Below, in pieces: positions 29,921 through 40,112 of a stretch of DNA of 64,000 bases (position 1 is its first letter; every line of letters begins with the position of its first letter). Both the position numbers and the translations under genes were made by a program. Origin of the DNA: Arcuatula senhousia (Eukaryota > Mollusca > Bivalvia > Mytilida > Mytilidae); assembly GCA_963971305.1 (NCBI GenBank), contig OZ020313.1, forward strand, positions 23,261,260-23,325,259, given 5' to 3'. The notes under the pieces are model-generated. The model was not told the DNA's origin. It saw only the letters and a program-made list of their open reading frames with translations, and did no database searches.

Positions 29921-32900
29921 TTATTTCTTTGTATTTCTTAATCTGAAACTATTATCAAGATACTGACATATGATAGATATTAAGCTGCTGTCCTCATTAC
30001 TTAAAATCCAAAAAAAGAGATCATATTTATTTAATTTGAGTAAATTTGGGTTTTTTTTAATATAATTATTCAAATCTTTTCTTAAGTCATTGTAAAGAGT
30101 GCACTCAAGAAGGAAATGTATTTCATTTTCAACACAATTTAGATCACAATATAGACATAGCCTCTCACTGCGAGGTAGTTTTACATGTTTGCCAGATACA
30201 TCGATAACCCGTTCATGCCTACCAGTCTCTATTCTGAGACAATGGTTGCTGAGTCTATATTTAGTTAGTAAGTAGCGCTTATTGTTTTTTATATCCAAAT
30301 AGTTTTCGTAATTAAATGTTTTCTTATATTTAAAGTAAGAGTCTAATTTGCCCTGATCACTTAAGTTTTTATTCCTTATTTCATCCCAGTCTCTTTGAAA
30401 TTTTATTTTAAGTTGATTTTTTAGCAGCTTTTTAAATTTATTTTTGCTCATTTTTTTACATAAGTTAAGGTCAATTCCTAATTTTTCACTAAAAAAGAGA
30501 ACATTTGAGTACCAAAGATTATTATTGTTATTTGATAAAGCTTTATTGGCTATCAACTTGCTCTCTGAGAAGGCTTTTTGCAGTAAATTGGTAGAGGTGT
30601 TTTCAAGTCTATGCCAGTACATAAATAATTGAGTTAGTAGGTTTATGTATAGTGGGTATCTTCCCAATTCAGATAGGACTGCTATATTGGTGCACATTTT
30701 AGTAACACCAAGAATATATTTACAAAATTTCAGATTCAGTTTCTCAAATTCCCAATCTTTAAATATATCATAAAGGGAAAGTAATTTTCTTTTTGGTGTA
30801 ATATTAATTATACTCCAATTTTCACAACCATACAAAATTATTGGTTTGATACAATGATCGAATAAATGTAAAAGTGTTTTTAAAGGGGGATTAGAAGATT
30901 TCACATCTTTATAAAGTTTAAAGCAAGCTTTTAAACCTTTAAGTGACAGTTGTTTTCTGGCTTCATTGAAATTTCCAGTGTTTTGAATAATGATACCAAG
31001 ATATTTATATTGTTTCACACATTCAAGGTGATTCTTTCCTATGTTAAAATTTTCCTGTAGAAGTCTTCCAGATTTATTAAATATAATGATCTTAGTTTTT
31101 TTTATGTTAATTTCCATACACCAATCTCTACAGTATGTGCATAATGTATCAAGCCTTCTTTGTAAACCTTCTTTTGAATTGGATATTAATATAAGATCAT
31201 CAGCATAAAGTAAACATGGGATCTTTTCGTTATCAAGATTTACAGTGAAGTTGTCCGAGAGTTTATTCAATATGTCTGGCAAATCATTAATAAATAGTTT
31301 AAATAATGTAGGACTCAATACATCACCTTGCCTTACTCCAGCATCATATTTAAAAAAGTCAGTAAGCTTATCTTGTACTTTCACACATAATTTGTCATAA
31401 TTATACATAGATTTTAACATTTTATAAAAAATACCATTTTGAGTATACTGTAATAATTTGTATAATATGCCAACATGAATAACTTTATCAAAAGCCTTTC
31501 TAAAATCTACAAAACATACATACAATTTACCTTTCCCATTTCTAACATATTTTTCAATTAAACATTTAAGTACAAAAATGTGATCCGAAGTGCGGGCTTT
31601 TTTTGAAAAACCAATTTGAGTTTTATCTATAATATTGTTTTCAGATAAAAGCTTATCAAGCCGGTTATGAAGTATAATATTAAATAGCTTTCCAATACTA
31701 TTATTTATGGCAATGCCTCTGTAATTTTCAGGATTTTCAGGGTCATCCGATTTAAATATGGGTGTAATATAACTTTCATTCCATAAACTTGGATAAATAC
31801 CAGACAGGAATACAGAATTAAAGAGTTTAAGAATACAGTTTTTCATATAACTTTGTGAGACCTTAAGCATTTCATTTGAAATGTTGTCCAGACCTGGACT
31901 TTTTCCAGATTTGAGCTGAGAATAAGCTTTTTGCAACTCGTTTGCTGTGATTTTGAAATCAATTTCATTGAATGCTATATTGTTTTTTTCTAGAGTTTCA
32001 AGTTTATTTTTTAGTTCATGCAATTTTGTTTTTATCTGTTCATTATCGGGAATTGAAGACAATTGAGAAAAATATCTATACCAAGTCTTACCATCTATAT
32101 TATTGTTTATTTCTTGATTGCTTTCATTGCGAAGTTCATTGACCAAATTCCAGTACTCTTTTGGATTTTCTGATTCTAAATTACTAAGTTGAGATAAAAT
32201 ATTTTCCTTAAATTCTCTCTTTTTCTTTTTTCTTAATTTGGCAAATTGCTTGTTTAATTTAAAAAAGGAGCCACGCACTATAGGATCTTTAGGATACTGT
32301 GACATTAATAAAGCCTTTGCATCAACTTGTTTTTTCATCCACTTTAAATCAGTGTCAAACCATTTTTTATTATAAGTTTTAACATGTTTCTTTTTCTTTT
32401 TAAGTGAAACTTTACAAACATTCTCATAAATTGTGTGAATAGTATTTGTGGCGTCATTTATGCTCTGCATGTTTAAAACAATTTCTTTATCCATAAAATT
32501 TTTGAGTTTATTTTGAATAGCAGGATGAGTAAATGTTTCTTGAAAATTAAGTATACTTTCAGTGTCCCATTTATATCTTAAGGGAAAATCTTTCATAGGA
32601 CATTTTTCAATTTTATTTTGAAAAGATGCTAAAATTTTTAGAGTAATTTTGCAGTGGCAATCTGAAAAATTAGCCTTAAAATCTGAAACATTAAAATATA
32701 AAATTTCAGGAATTAAATTTTGTGTAGCTAGAGCATAATCAACAACACTGCATCCATTAGGTTTATAGCATGTAAATTTACCATAACTATCGCCACATAT
32801 ACGACCATTTAATATACGTAATTGGTTACCTATACAAAGTTCCAGTAAATTTTTACCTCTGGAGTCAACAATTTTATCTTTGCTGACCCTTTCCTCCACA

Positions 32901-33448
32901 GTACAATCTATATTATAATTATTATCAAATAAAGGAACATGAGTAGTGCTGTCACCATCAATAAAATCTTTTTCACAGCCAGTTCTGGCATTAAGATCTC
33001 CAACTAGCAAAATATCTCCCAACAAGCTATATTTATTTGTCAGATCTTTTTCTATAATTTCCAAAATATCTATTTGGCTTTTTGGTGAGTAGTAAATCAA
33101 GCATAAGTATATATCTTTTTTAAATTGAAAAAACTCTTTATTTAATTTTATCCATTGGTATTCTGAGGTCCCATCATTTAAAAATTTAACACCATTTCGG
33201 ATTTCATTACGAATAAGAATACCTAACCCACCAAAATATCTATTATTTTTAGATTTGGATCTACAAAAAGGATAGTATAAGAAATTTTCAAATTTTAAGT
33301 GGTGTTCATATCCTACATGTGTTTCAGTTAATAATACCAAGTCATAGTTTGCAATTTCAGATAGAAATGTTTTATCATGTAACTTGTTATGATGTTCTGA
33401 CAGCAAACCACCCACATTCCAGGTACATATATCAAGGCTTGTTTTCAT
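29921..33448 (-). CDS. LINE ORF2: APE endonuclease and reverse transcriptase
   Basis: 1175 codons without interruption. The N-terminus is an APE-type endonuclease: WN at 10-11, TETH with E42, GDLNARTG with D151 and N153, DY at 237-238, and SDCH with D263 and H265. The reverse transcriptase follows, with an ITPIFKSDDPENPENYRGIA segment, GVRQGDVLSPTLFKLFINDL and the catalytic YADD at 748-751. A C-terminal C-x2-C...H-x4-C cluster lies near residue 1110. All catalytic residues are present, so the enzyme may still be active. The clade (CR1/L2-like) is inferred from the ORF1 type and tail. Confidence 0.93.
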   Translation of the reverse strand: MKTSLDICTWNVGGLLSEHHNKLHDKTFLSEIANYDLVLLTETHVGYEHHLKFENFLYYPFCRSKSKNNRYFGGLGILIRNEIRNGVKFLNDGTSEYQWIKLNKEFFQFKKDIYLCLIYYSPKSQIDILEIIEKDLTNKYSLLGDILLVGDLNARTGCEKDFIDGDSTTHVPLFDNNYNIDCTVEERVSKDKIVDSRGKNLLELCIGNQLRILNGRICGDSYGKFTCYKPNGCSVVDYALATQNLIPEILYFNVSDFKANFSDCHCKITLKILASFQNKIEKCPMKDFPLRYKWDTESILNFQETFTHPAIQNKLKNFMDKEIVLNMQSINDATNTIHTIYENVCKVSLKKKKKHVKTYNKKWFDTDLKWMKKQVDAKALLMSQYPKDPIVRGSFFKLNKQFAKLRKKKKREFKENILSQLSNLESENPKEYWNLVNELRNESNQEINNNIDGKTWYRYFSQLSSIPDNEQIKTKLHELKNKLETLEKNNIAFNEIDFKITANELQKAYSQLKSGKSPGLDNISNEMLKVSQSYMKNCILKLFNSVFLSGIYPSLWNESYITPIFKSDDPENPENYRGIAINNSIGKLFNIILHNRLDKLLSENNIIDKTQIGFSKKARTSDHIFVLKCLIEKYVRNGKGKLYVCFVDFRKAFDKVIHVGILYKLLQYTQNGIFYKMLKSMYNYDKLCVKVQDKLTDFFKYDAGVRQGDVLSPTLFKLFINDLPDILNKLSDNFTVNLDNEKIPCLLYADDLILISNSKEGLQRRLDTLCTYCRDWCMEINIKKTKIIIFNKSGRLLQENFNIGKNHLECVKQYKYLGIIIQNTGNFNEARKQLSLKGLKACFKLYKDVKSSNPPLKTLLHLFDHCIKPIILYGCENWSIINITPKRKLLSLYDIFKDWEFEKLNLKFCKYILGVTKMCTNIAVLSELGRYPLYINLLTQLFMYWHRLENTSTNLLQKAFSESKLIANKALSNNNNNLWYSNVLFFSEKLGIDLNLCKKMSKNKFKKLLKNQLKIKFQRDWDEIRNKNLSDQGKLDSYFKYKKTFNYENYLDIKNNKRYLLTKYRLSNHCLRIETGRHERVIDVSGKHVKLPRSERLCLYCDLNCVENEIHFLLECTLYNDLRKDLNNYIKKNPNLLKLNKYDLFFWILSNEDSSLISIICQYLDNSFRLRNTKK

Positions 33449-33640
33449 TATTTAAAATGTAATTTATAAATATATAATATATATAAATGTTTACTTTCTA
33501 TTATAGTTTAGATGTAACAATACAATAATGGCTGTTAATACGCTGAAATACAATACAGTTGACTGTATCAAACAAAATTAAAATATAAGGGAAAAAGTAT
33601 ATAAACAGTGAGACAATCCTTGAGCTTTGATTGAGATTAT

Positions 33641-35155
33641 TTATCTCTGACCGCGCCCATATCCACGTCCGCCGCCTCGGTTTCCTCTGCCTCTAAAAGG
33701 CCGACCTCTACTGTATCCATATCTCGTTCTGTTTTGAATATTGCGTGGAGGCAAATTTAGAGCTCTATCAACACAATCCCGTATGTTTGAAGCGAAAACC
33801 GCAGTTCCATCTTTGGATAGATGATAGCCGTCATGATCTAAATATCGGTTAATGGCCTGTCCCTTGTATGCCATGTTGCTATTGTCACAAAAGTAGACGG
33901 ATTCATCATTTCTCAGCTTTGTTTTCAGCATGATACTTATAAGTTGTCCATTGGCATTATGTTCTTCTGAGTCATTTCTTGGCGTTGGCAGTGAAATCAC
34001 TATTTTGACATCTTGAAATTGGTCATGAATGTTTTGACAGATCCTTGCCATTCTATCAACACAGTTAGTCGGACTTTCATTCTTCAGCTCGTTTGTCAGG
34101 GAATGTAGCACTATAATATTTGGTTTGTTTTGTAGCTTTTGTAGTTCTTTTTCTGTGTCATCCAACGTGTACGCAATAGTTTTATGGACATCATAGTCTG
34201 GTGAGATTCTTGGGTCTATCCTATCGATGTTAGATGTACCGATTAGTGTTACTAGTGGTTTCGTGTTTTGCCTAGTATGTGTATTAGGCCCAGGTACTGG
34301 CTGAAATGCTACACTATCATCTCGACTAGCATGTAGTTTCATAGAGAGTATTTCTTGTTCCTTCTGTTCAATATCTTTGCGAATATCAGAATATGACGAT
34401 TCTAATTGTTCGATTTTACTCTTCCTGCTTTCTAACTCATTATTGATTTTTTCTATATCTGCTTGGAGTTTACCAATTTTGTCACTTTGGGAGTTGTTTT
34501 TCTGTGTGAGCAGTTCACATTTAGATTCTAGTTTTGATTTCAATAGTTCTTGTTCCAGAGAAGCTTCGTGATTCATATGTTTAATTTTGTATTTTAATTC
34601 ACTGTTTTCTTTCTCTAAATTTGATTTCATGTTTATAGCATCTTCTACTCTGTCCATCATTTTCGAGAACCTTTCTTCATTTGTTTGTATTGTTTGTTTG
34701 TATGCCATATCCATAGAGTTCATTTTTGCAATTAACATGTCAGTTTGTTGTTTACAAATCTTGTCCAGTGCATTGGTAAAGTGTCTTTCCATGCACATCA
34801 TAAAATTTTCCATGTTATTGTTTTTGTCGACAGATACTAGATCACTTTTTTCGTCAGTATTTTGCTGCTTATCTACCATATCTTTGCCATGCGTTGTTTT
34901 AATCATAGTTTCATCTACTGGACTAACATCATTGCATAAAATAGTTTCATGTAGTTCACTATTGTCACTTGTCATGCTTGTAATAGAAAGGTTGTCTGGG
35001 ATTTCATTGTCCAAAGGATTGTCACATGGGTTTTCATTTATCACACATTGTACTAATTCCTGCAGTTTAGGGAAGTCATACTTAGTGAAATTATCTTTGT
35101 GTATCCCCTGTACTTGTAGAATTCCAGTACTGATATGAAAAGTAATCTTATACAT
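33641..35155 (-). CDS. LINE ORF1: coiled coil, SGNH esterase-like domain, RGG tail
   Basis: 504 codons. The middle (about 110-290) is a long charged coiled coil. A domain with the features of SGNH/GDSL hydrolases follows: a strand ending in IGTSN (block I serine), HSLTNE and a late DGYHLSKDG (block V Asp/His). The C-terminus is a Gly/Arg stretch with RGRGNRGGGRG, likely RNA-binding. Esterase-type ORF1 proteins are known in CR1/L2 elements. I use the first ATG, but the same frame is open upstream and includes a WYDDPKYWPRN segment that belongs to the domain in related elements, so the true protein began further upstream. Confidence 0.85.
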   Translation of the reverse strand: MYKITFHISTGILQVQGIHKDNFTKYDFPKLQELVQCVINENPCDNPLDNEIPDNLSITSMTSDNSELHETILCNDVSPVDETMIKTTHGKDMVDKQQNTDEKSDLVSVDKNNNMENFMMCMERHFTNALDKICKQQTDMLIAKMNSMDMAYKQTIQTNEERFSKMMDRVEDAINMKSNLEKENSELKYKIKHMNHEASLEQELLKSKLESKCELLTQKNNSQSDKIGKLQADIEKINNELESRKSKIEQLESSYSDIRKDIEQKEQEILSMKLHASRDDSVAFQPVPGPNTHTRQNTKPLVTLIGTSNIDRIDPRISPDYDVHKTIAYTLDDTEKELQKLQNKPNIIVLHSLTNELKNESPTNCVDRMARICQNIHDQFQDVKIVISLPTPRNDSEEHNANGQLISIMLKTKLRNDESVYFCDNSNMAYKGQAINRYLDHDGYHLSKDGTAVFASNIRDCVDRALNLPPRNIQNRTRYGYSRGRPFRGRGNRGGGRGYGRGQR

Positions 35156-35296
35156 GAGGGGAATGTCAGATTTTGAAATATTAATACAAATGGTCTTTTT
35201 GCCTTCTGTGTTTCTGGGCCAATATTTGGGATCATCATACCACTGGACTGTGTATTGATCAGTGTTGCCATAAAACTCATAGTAGAGGATAACTCA

Positions 35297-36022
35297 GCAT
35301 CCTAAGGGGGTAACACTGCCAATTGTTAAAAAAACACCAAAATACGAGATTTTTAACAGGCTTTTTAAGTTAAATTCACTACCATATACTTTAACAAGAG
35401 GTTTGCAAGTGAACACATAAAAAAAATCAAAGCTCGGTTCATGCTTTTTGACATTGCTACAAGTCAGTGAAAAGCATCGGTCACGGATTTTGGTAGAAAA
35501 TTTCCAATAATTTGACAACATTTGTAAAAGTCATGCATGTGATCGATTTGAAACAAGTACATTTTTATGTGTCAACATAGTTTGTAACAATGAAAATAAG
35601 TGTGAATTCTTTAAGTTGGGTGACACGTGCAAATCAAGTGTCAAATTGTACATTTCTTAAAGTAATAATAAAGCAGTTTTTGGAAAAAAATTCAATGTAA
35701 AAATAATCACTTAACCGTTGCATAATCATAAAATTAGAGCTTTTGCTCTTTTATGAAGACGAAAACTTTAATAATGTGCGTGTACCGGCTAGAAATTTAG
35801 CTGATTTTTGAATGATTGAAGTTTAATACCAGTATACCAATGGCCACTTATTAACTTTCGTGAACATTATTCCGATTTTTTCCGAATATACCAAAAACAA
35901 ACAAAATGTATTTTGAAGTAAGGGCATGTAAAGCTCTGAGTTAAATTAATATAATTTCATATTTCTTCTTTATTTGACATGAAAAACCTTTCCGCTATAA
36001 AGAAATACTGATTAAAAAATGT
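35297..36022. other. Spacer, nothing recognised
   Basis: AT-rich sequence upstream of the LINE 5' end. No coding or repeat structure was recognised. Confidence 0.4.
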
Positions 36023-36553
36023 TTAAGGTTCATCAGTGCCTTTCGTTTAAAATGGCGAAATTTTCTATCTATTTTCTAGTATATGCAGAACATAAGCTGC
36101 GAATAAAATCAAAATTTAAAGCATAGCTGGACCTAGAAATAATAATTTCTGATCCATTTTCATGTTAAGTTCCTTAAAAATAAAGATCTCTTCTTTTTCC
36201 TGTTCAGATTTTAAGTTGAAAAAGGACAAACTATCCTTATGGTGCCTCTTACATGAAATGAAGTGAACACTTGTAGTAAAATCCTTATTGAAAATTGCAT
36301 GAAATTTGAGGCCACAAGAAAGGATGAAAGTGATATTGGCCCTAAATCGGATGTTTTTAAAAGTGGAGAAAAAAAAGATCTCTAAAATAAAGGAATTTTA
36401 CAGGAAGAATTTATAAAAATAAGGTAAGAATTTTTAATATCTAGGTCCAGCTACACTTTTTATTTCAATTTTATGTGCAATTTTGGCTGTGCATATACAG
36501 AAAATAGATTAAAATTTACGCCATGTTTTAAAGAAAGGTACAGATGAACCTTA
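36023..36553. mobile_element. Fold-back element with TTAA-bounded arms of about 110 bp
   Basis: TTAAGGTTCATC (36023) and GATGAACCTTAA (36542-36553) are inverse ends, and similarity continues inward for over 100 bp, including TCTATTTTCT and TAGCTGGACCTAGA (36123-36136), which is repeated inverted at 36436-36449. The outer TTAA on each side would suit a TTAA target duplication, as in piggyBac-type elements, but no transposase is present. Confidence 0.7.
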
Positions 36554-36686
36554 ACATGTAAATAACGTACCTGATTTCCTTTTATCGTGCTATATTTGAT
36601 TGAAAACTCGATTAATTCAATGACATAAGATTCTCATTTAGGGGATTTCTTAACCGCTTTCTCTTGTTATTGGTATCATTTTAAAG

Positions 36687-36922
36687 GGGAACGGGACAAG
36701 GAAAAGGCAAAACAATTACAAAAGCCAAATGCAGAACATACCTTTTTAGAACACGTTTGTTTACATCCATTTCCTAAAGTATTTTTAGATGGACTTGCGC
36801 GGGCACTTCCGAGTGAGTTCAAACTTGGTTCGTATGCATCTATTTTGCATAATACAACTCGGGAAGCAAATGATTGTGGAAGACATTTTTTGGGTAAATT
36901 CTGCCAGAATCCCACTGTTTAA
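36687..36922 (+). CDS. Possible terminal exon of an unidentified protein
   Basis: An open frame without ATG encodes about 78 residues with ordinary protein composition, including KVFLDGLARALPSEFKLG and REANDCGRHFLGKFCQNPTV, ending at TAA. An acceptor (CATTTTAAAG) precedes 36687 and a second possible acceptor (CTCATTTAG) lies at 36640, from which the frame is also open. AATAAA follows at 36938. Together this looks like a 3'-terminal exon, host or captured. I do not recognise the protein. No partner exon was found upstream in the window. Confidence 0.35.
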
Positions 36923-36937
36923 TGGACTTTTTGCAGC

Positions 36938-36943
36938 TTTAAT
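36938..36943 (+). promoter_or_regulatory. Polyadenylation signal after the unidentified exon
   Basis: AATAAA 16 bp after the TAA of the open frame at 36687-36922. Confidence 0.4.
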
Positions 36944-38845
36944 AAAAGTTTTTATTAACAATTTATATTTTTAAAGTTAAAAATTTTATGATTTTTTGAT
37001 TTATTATTACTATAAATGTTTAAGAATAATTGATAAATTGAAGAAATTGTCAATTTTAGAAGATTAAGGCAGACCCGTAAAATCAATTCAAAAGTTCAGA
37101 GTATTTTACTTTTTTGTCTCTTAAAAATAAAATACCAAAACAGGTAAAAATGATTAATTTGGTTATGTATATCGATATTTCAAGGAGTCGCCTCTCATCA
37201 GCAGCATTTGAATCATCACATTGGAAGGTCAAAAACGAAAAGCATTGAATAAAAAGTACTCAAAGCCAAAAGGTTCCAACTTGAGTGCTACATCCAGCAC
37301 CGTGGATATCGACCATGTTCTATACAGGGAAGGAAACCTGGTGTTTTAAACAATTGAGAATTTAGCAACCGGGGATTTCAGTAAAAAAATACTAGTATTA
37401 AAACTTTAATGGTAAATTCGTCTCAGACGGCCAGGCTTTTGATTACCCTCGGGGACCTCTTTTTACAAATATGAAAGCTGTCATTATTGTCCAGATAGAT
37501 GCATTCAAAAAACGACATTGTCCATTGTCGCCATAGAACCAAAATATGCTTCTGAACCCTTTTGGCAGCATTTTACAGTTTTTATTCATCAGTTTCTTTT
37601 TGTTTCATGACTCTAAAGTTTAAACCTTCATTTACCATAAAATTATGTATAAAAAAGGAGCATACAGTTTAGGTCTGTCCGTTATTTGGTCAAACTGAAA
37701 CTTGTTTGTAATGTTTATTCACCCACTTAAGTATATTGTAATTTTGTTTTAATTGATTTAAGGACTGTCATCTTTTGTTTCTGTTAATGCAGTGCTTTTT
37801 GTTTTGAGGTCCTTAACTCAATTTAGGGCTGTCATGCCTTAAAATATGGTGATAAGTAGTGAAATCTACTGTTAAATATTGTTGTCTTCTTTAATTTTTA
37901 CATGATATGTCGATCAATGCTTAAATCATATTTTAATAAATTAAAAAGTCTACATGTTCGCTCTAGCAAATGATAAGTCGCTGATCACTAAGGTAGCCAC
38001 AAATGAAACACCAATCAGTCAGAGGTCATTTAATCCACAGAGGTTTTTGAAGGACTAAATAAGCTTAACATTAAAGCAAGCAAAATATGTTTAGTTTAGT
38101 TATGTTTCACACAACTGTGTTGTGTTTTGTGTCTTTGTACCCTAGGATCGCAATGGAAACTGGAGGTTTGGCGCAAAAAAAAAACCAACCTGGCTCAACC
38201 CACCATTTCTATTGAAATGCCTGTGCCATGTCCATTGCAATCTTCAATTTTCTGGTATGTATTTGTCTTGTGTTGTCTTTTATTCTTGGAGATATGAGAT
38301 TGATCATCCCATTTCGGTATTTTTGTTGTTACCTTTTTTTCTTGGGTTTATGTTACCTTAGATTAAGACCGGATATGTACATTTAAGCGTTTATTTACTT
38401 CAATTCAATGAACTTATATTATGAACTTCTTAACTGCTATATTTTTAGCCGCTTTAATGATGTTCTGATGATAACGGGTGGCTGTGCGTTCGTGCGTCAA
38501 CAATGGGTTTCCGGACCATAATTCAAAAAGTTGTGAACCGAGATTAATGAAACTATGTTACATACCATATTATAAGAGGAGAAACCCTATATTATTGTTT
38601 TCAGGGTAAATTTATTTAAGGTCAAGGTCACAACGACAGAAACACGTCAGAAAATTTCTTGAACTATTGTTTCAGGACCGTAATCAAAAAAGTTGTCAAC
38701 CGATTTTAATGAAAATTTGGAATATTGTTACATACCATAAGAGGAGGAACCCTGTTGATAAAATGCATTATTAGTTTACTTTTGAAAAGATTTTTCATGT
38801 TTCCTCCCAGTAAAGAATGTAAAATTATAAGTTTTTCTTTGGTAG
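36944..38845. other. Spacer/intron before terminal exon copy 3
   Basis: About 38145-38340 resembles 61830-62030 (GAGGTTTGGCGC..., ...GAAATGCCTGT-CCA...) and is a dispersed repeat. About 38500-38760 contains two degenerate units of about 155 bp (…GACC(A/G)TAAT-CAAAA-AGTTGT(G/C)AACCGA... and ...TTACATACCAT...AAGAGGAG-AACCCT...). No fibrinogen exon other than the one at 38846 was found. Confidence 0.5.
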
Positions 38846-39150
38846 GTAACAGCTTTACAGACCATAGTGGCAATTCATTTGAAACAAAAGATAAGCAAAG
38901 CGATTGTTCAACAAAAGGTCACGGTGCTTGGTGGTACAAAGCATGGAAAGAGGAGGATTATGAATATGCTTATGATTATGGTTATGATTATGAAGATCTT
39001 AGTTACACAAGTTACGGCATTTGTCATGTGTCAAACTTGAATGGTAAATTCGGAAATGGCGCTGGAAAATCTGGGATGATTTGGTATTCATGGAAAAACT
39101 CGTATAATCCGGTTAGACGGTCTGTTATGATGACAAAACGGAATTCATAA
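38846..39150 (+). CDS. Fibrinogen terminal exon, copy 3
   Basis: Acceptor TTCTTTGGTAG, phase 1, open to TAA. It encodes NSFTDHSGNSFETKDKQSDC, GHGAWWY, CHVSNLNGKFG, SGMIWYSWKNSYNPV and VMMTKR, aligning with copies 1 and 2. The WWY-CH insert is 28 residues with eight Tyr and many Asp/Glu in a near-alternating acidic-Tyr pattern. NW is changed to IW. No canonical AATAAA is close to the stop. It is either a third alternative last exon or a relic kept open. Confidence 0.82.
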
Positions 39151-39889
39151 ATATAAATACTTTGAAAGTCATATCGGCAGTTCTCTTTTGGTGGGATTAC
39201 GATTGTATTTCGATTTCTCTTTTGTACATATTTTACGAAATTGTGCATGCTATGCTCTGTATATGCTTTAGTAAGGTTGTAGAACTACAGCACCTATAAA
39301 AGGCCAGAGTCGTTAACATTTCGGTATCATAATACTTGTGCGAAAATGACCATTCCAAGCACATAAAATTGTCCAATTAAATTAAAAATTGTCCTAACCC
39401 AAGATTTTTCCTATCAAAACCAATGGTTGAACTTAGTCATTATTTTGGTTCAGTTTTGACATATTTGATTTTAGATAATTGTTCTGTTCTCTTCATATCA
39501 ACATGGTTTTTGGCTTTTCAACATCTCGGCTAAAGCGCCTCTGATGAGTTTTGAATGGGAACACGCACCTCAGGTGAGTCAAACTATTGCCTTTGACCAT
39601 GTTGGTATAATATTGATTTTAAGCAGCACCTGATGTTTATGGAGTTTTTATTGGGAATCAGGCCACCTGAGAATATCAAAACTTGCTGTGAATATTACAT
39701 TTAAAAAATTCAAATTGTTTAACGGTAAAGTTCTCCATAGGTTACACTTGATTATGAAGCTAAGATTCGGTTTCGAGTTTTGCAATTGTAGTTTTATTGG
39801 CATATGCTTCTTTTGGTATGTTATTTGACTGGTCATAATGCCTCTGGTTGGTAATGTTATCTTATGTAATTGTACATGTGATCTTTAGT
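39151..39889. other. Spacer with a hammerhead-like relic
   Basis: Contains the degenerate hammerhead motif at 39536-39577 (listed separately) and, near 39660-39750, an old repeat also seen at 300-400. No gene was seen. Confidence 0.4.
39536..39577 (+). ncRNA. Degenerate hammerhead ribozyme relic
   Basis: CGCCT followed by an intact CTGATGAG box, then a decayed helix II and GGAACACGCACCTCAGGTG where the intact family has GACGAAACGCGCGTCAGGCG. The catalytic GAAA box is broken. Recognisable as the same repeat family as the relic at 11924. Confidence 0.55.
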
Positions 39890-40019
39890 TTTATCGGTAA
39901 TAAGCGGCTTTTTCCTTTGATCTCATCTGCCTGATATTTTTTAGTATCATGGACAGTCCGTGATACAAGAAAATATTAGGTGGGAGCACTTGATAACTGT
40001 GACGTCATTACCGATAAAA
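39890..40019. repeat. Short TIR element (TTTTATCGGTAAT ends)
   Basis: TTTTATCGGTAAT (39890) is repeated inverted as ATTACCGATAAAA (40007-40019), enclosing about 104 bp. A similar TTATCGGTAAAAT end with a nearby TGACGTCA occurs near 46535-46570. It is a candidate miniature transposon. Confidence 0.5.
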
Positions 40020-40066
40020 AGAATATTATATACTTTCCTTTTTGATACTTTCTACATCTAGTCTCG

Positions 40067-40112
40067 TATAAAGTTGATATATATAGAATATTATATATAT
40101 CAACTTTATACT
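40067..40112. repeat. Near-perfect AT hairpin
   Basis: GTATAAAGTTGATATATATA and TATATATATCAACTTTATAC face each other across a few bases, giving about 20-bp arms. This could extrude as a cruciform. Confidence 0.8.

Larger units (their letters stand above)
29705..35296 (-). mobile_element. CR1/L2-like LINE, both ORFs open, probably 5' truncated
   Basis: Minus-strand non-LTR retrotransposon with ORF1 (esterase-like, RGG) and ORF2 (endonuclease and reverse transcriptase) and a 3' end that runs into a TTTGATTTGATTTTGATTTT tail (plus-strand 29700-29735), the short tandem repeat tail usual in CR1/L2 elements. The ORF1 frame continues about 46 codons upstream of its first ATG, to a stop near 35294, without another ATG, so the 5' end of the element is likely cut off near 35296. 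It lies between terminal exon copies 2 and 3. Confidence 0.88.

Noticed and set aside
28037..38845. Two extra complete fibrinogen genes
   Set aside because: Only the last exon is found for each copy; exons for the first three fibrinogen segments are not present in these intervals.
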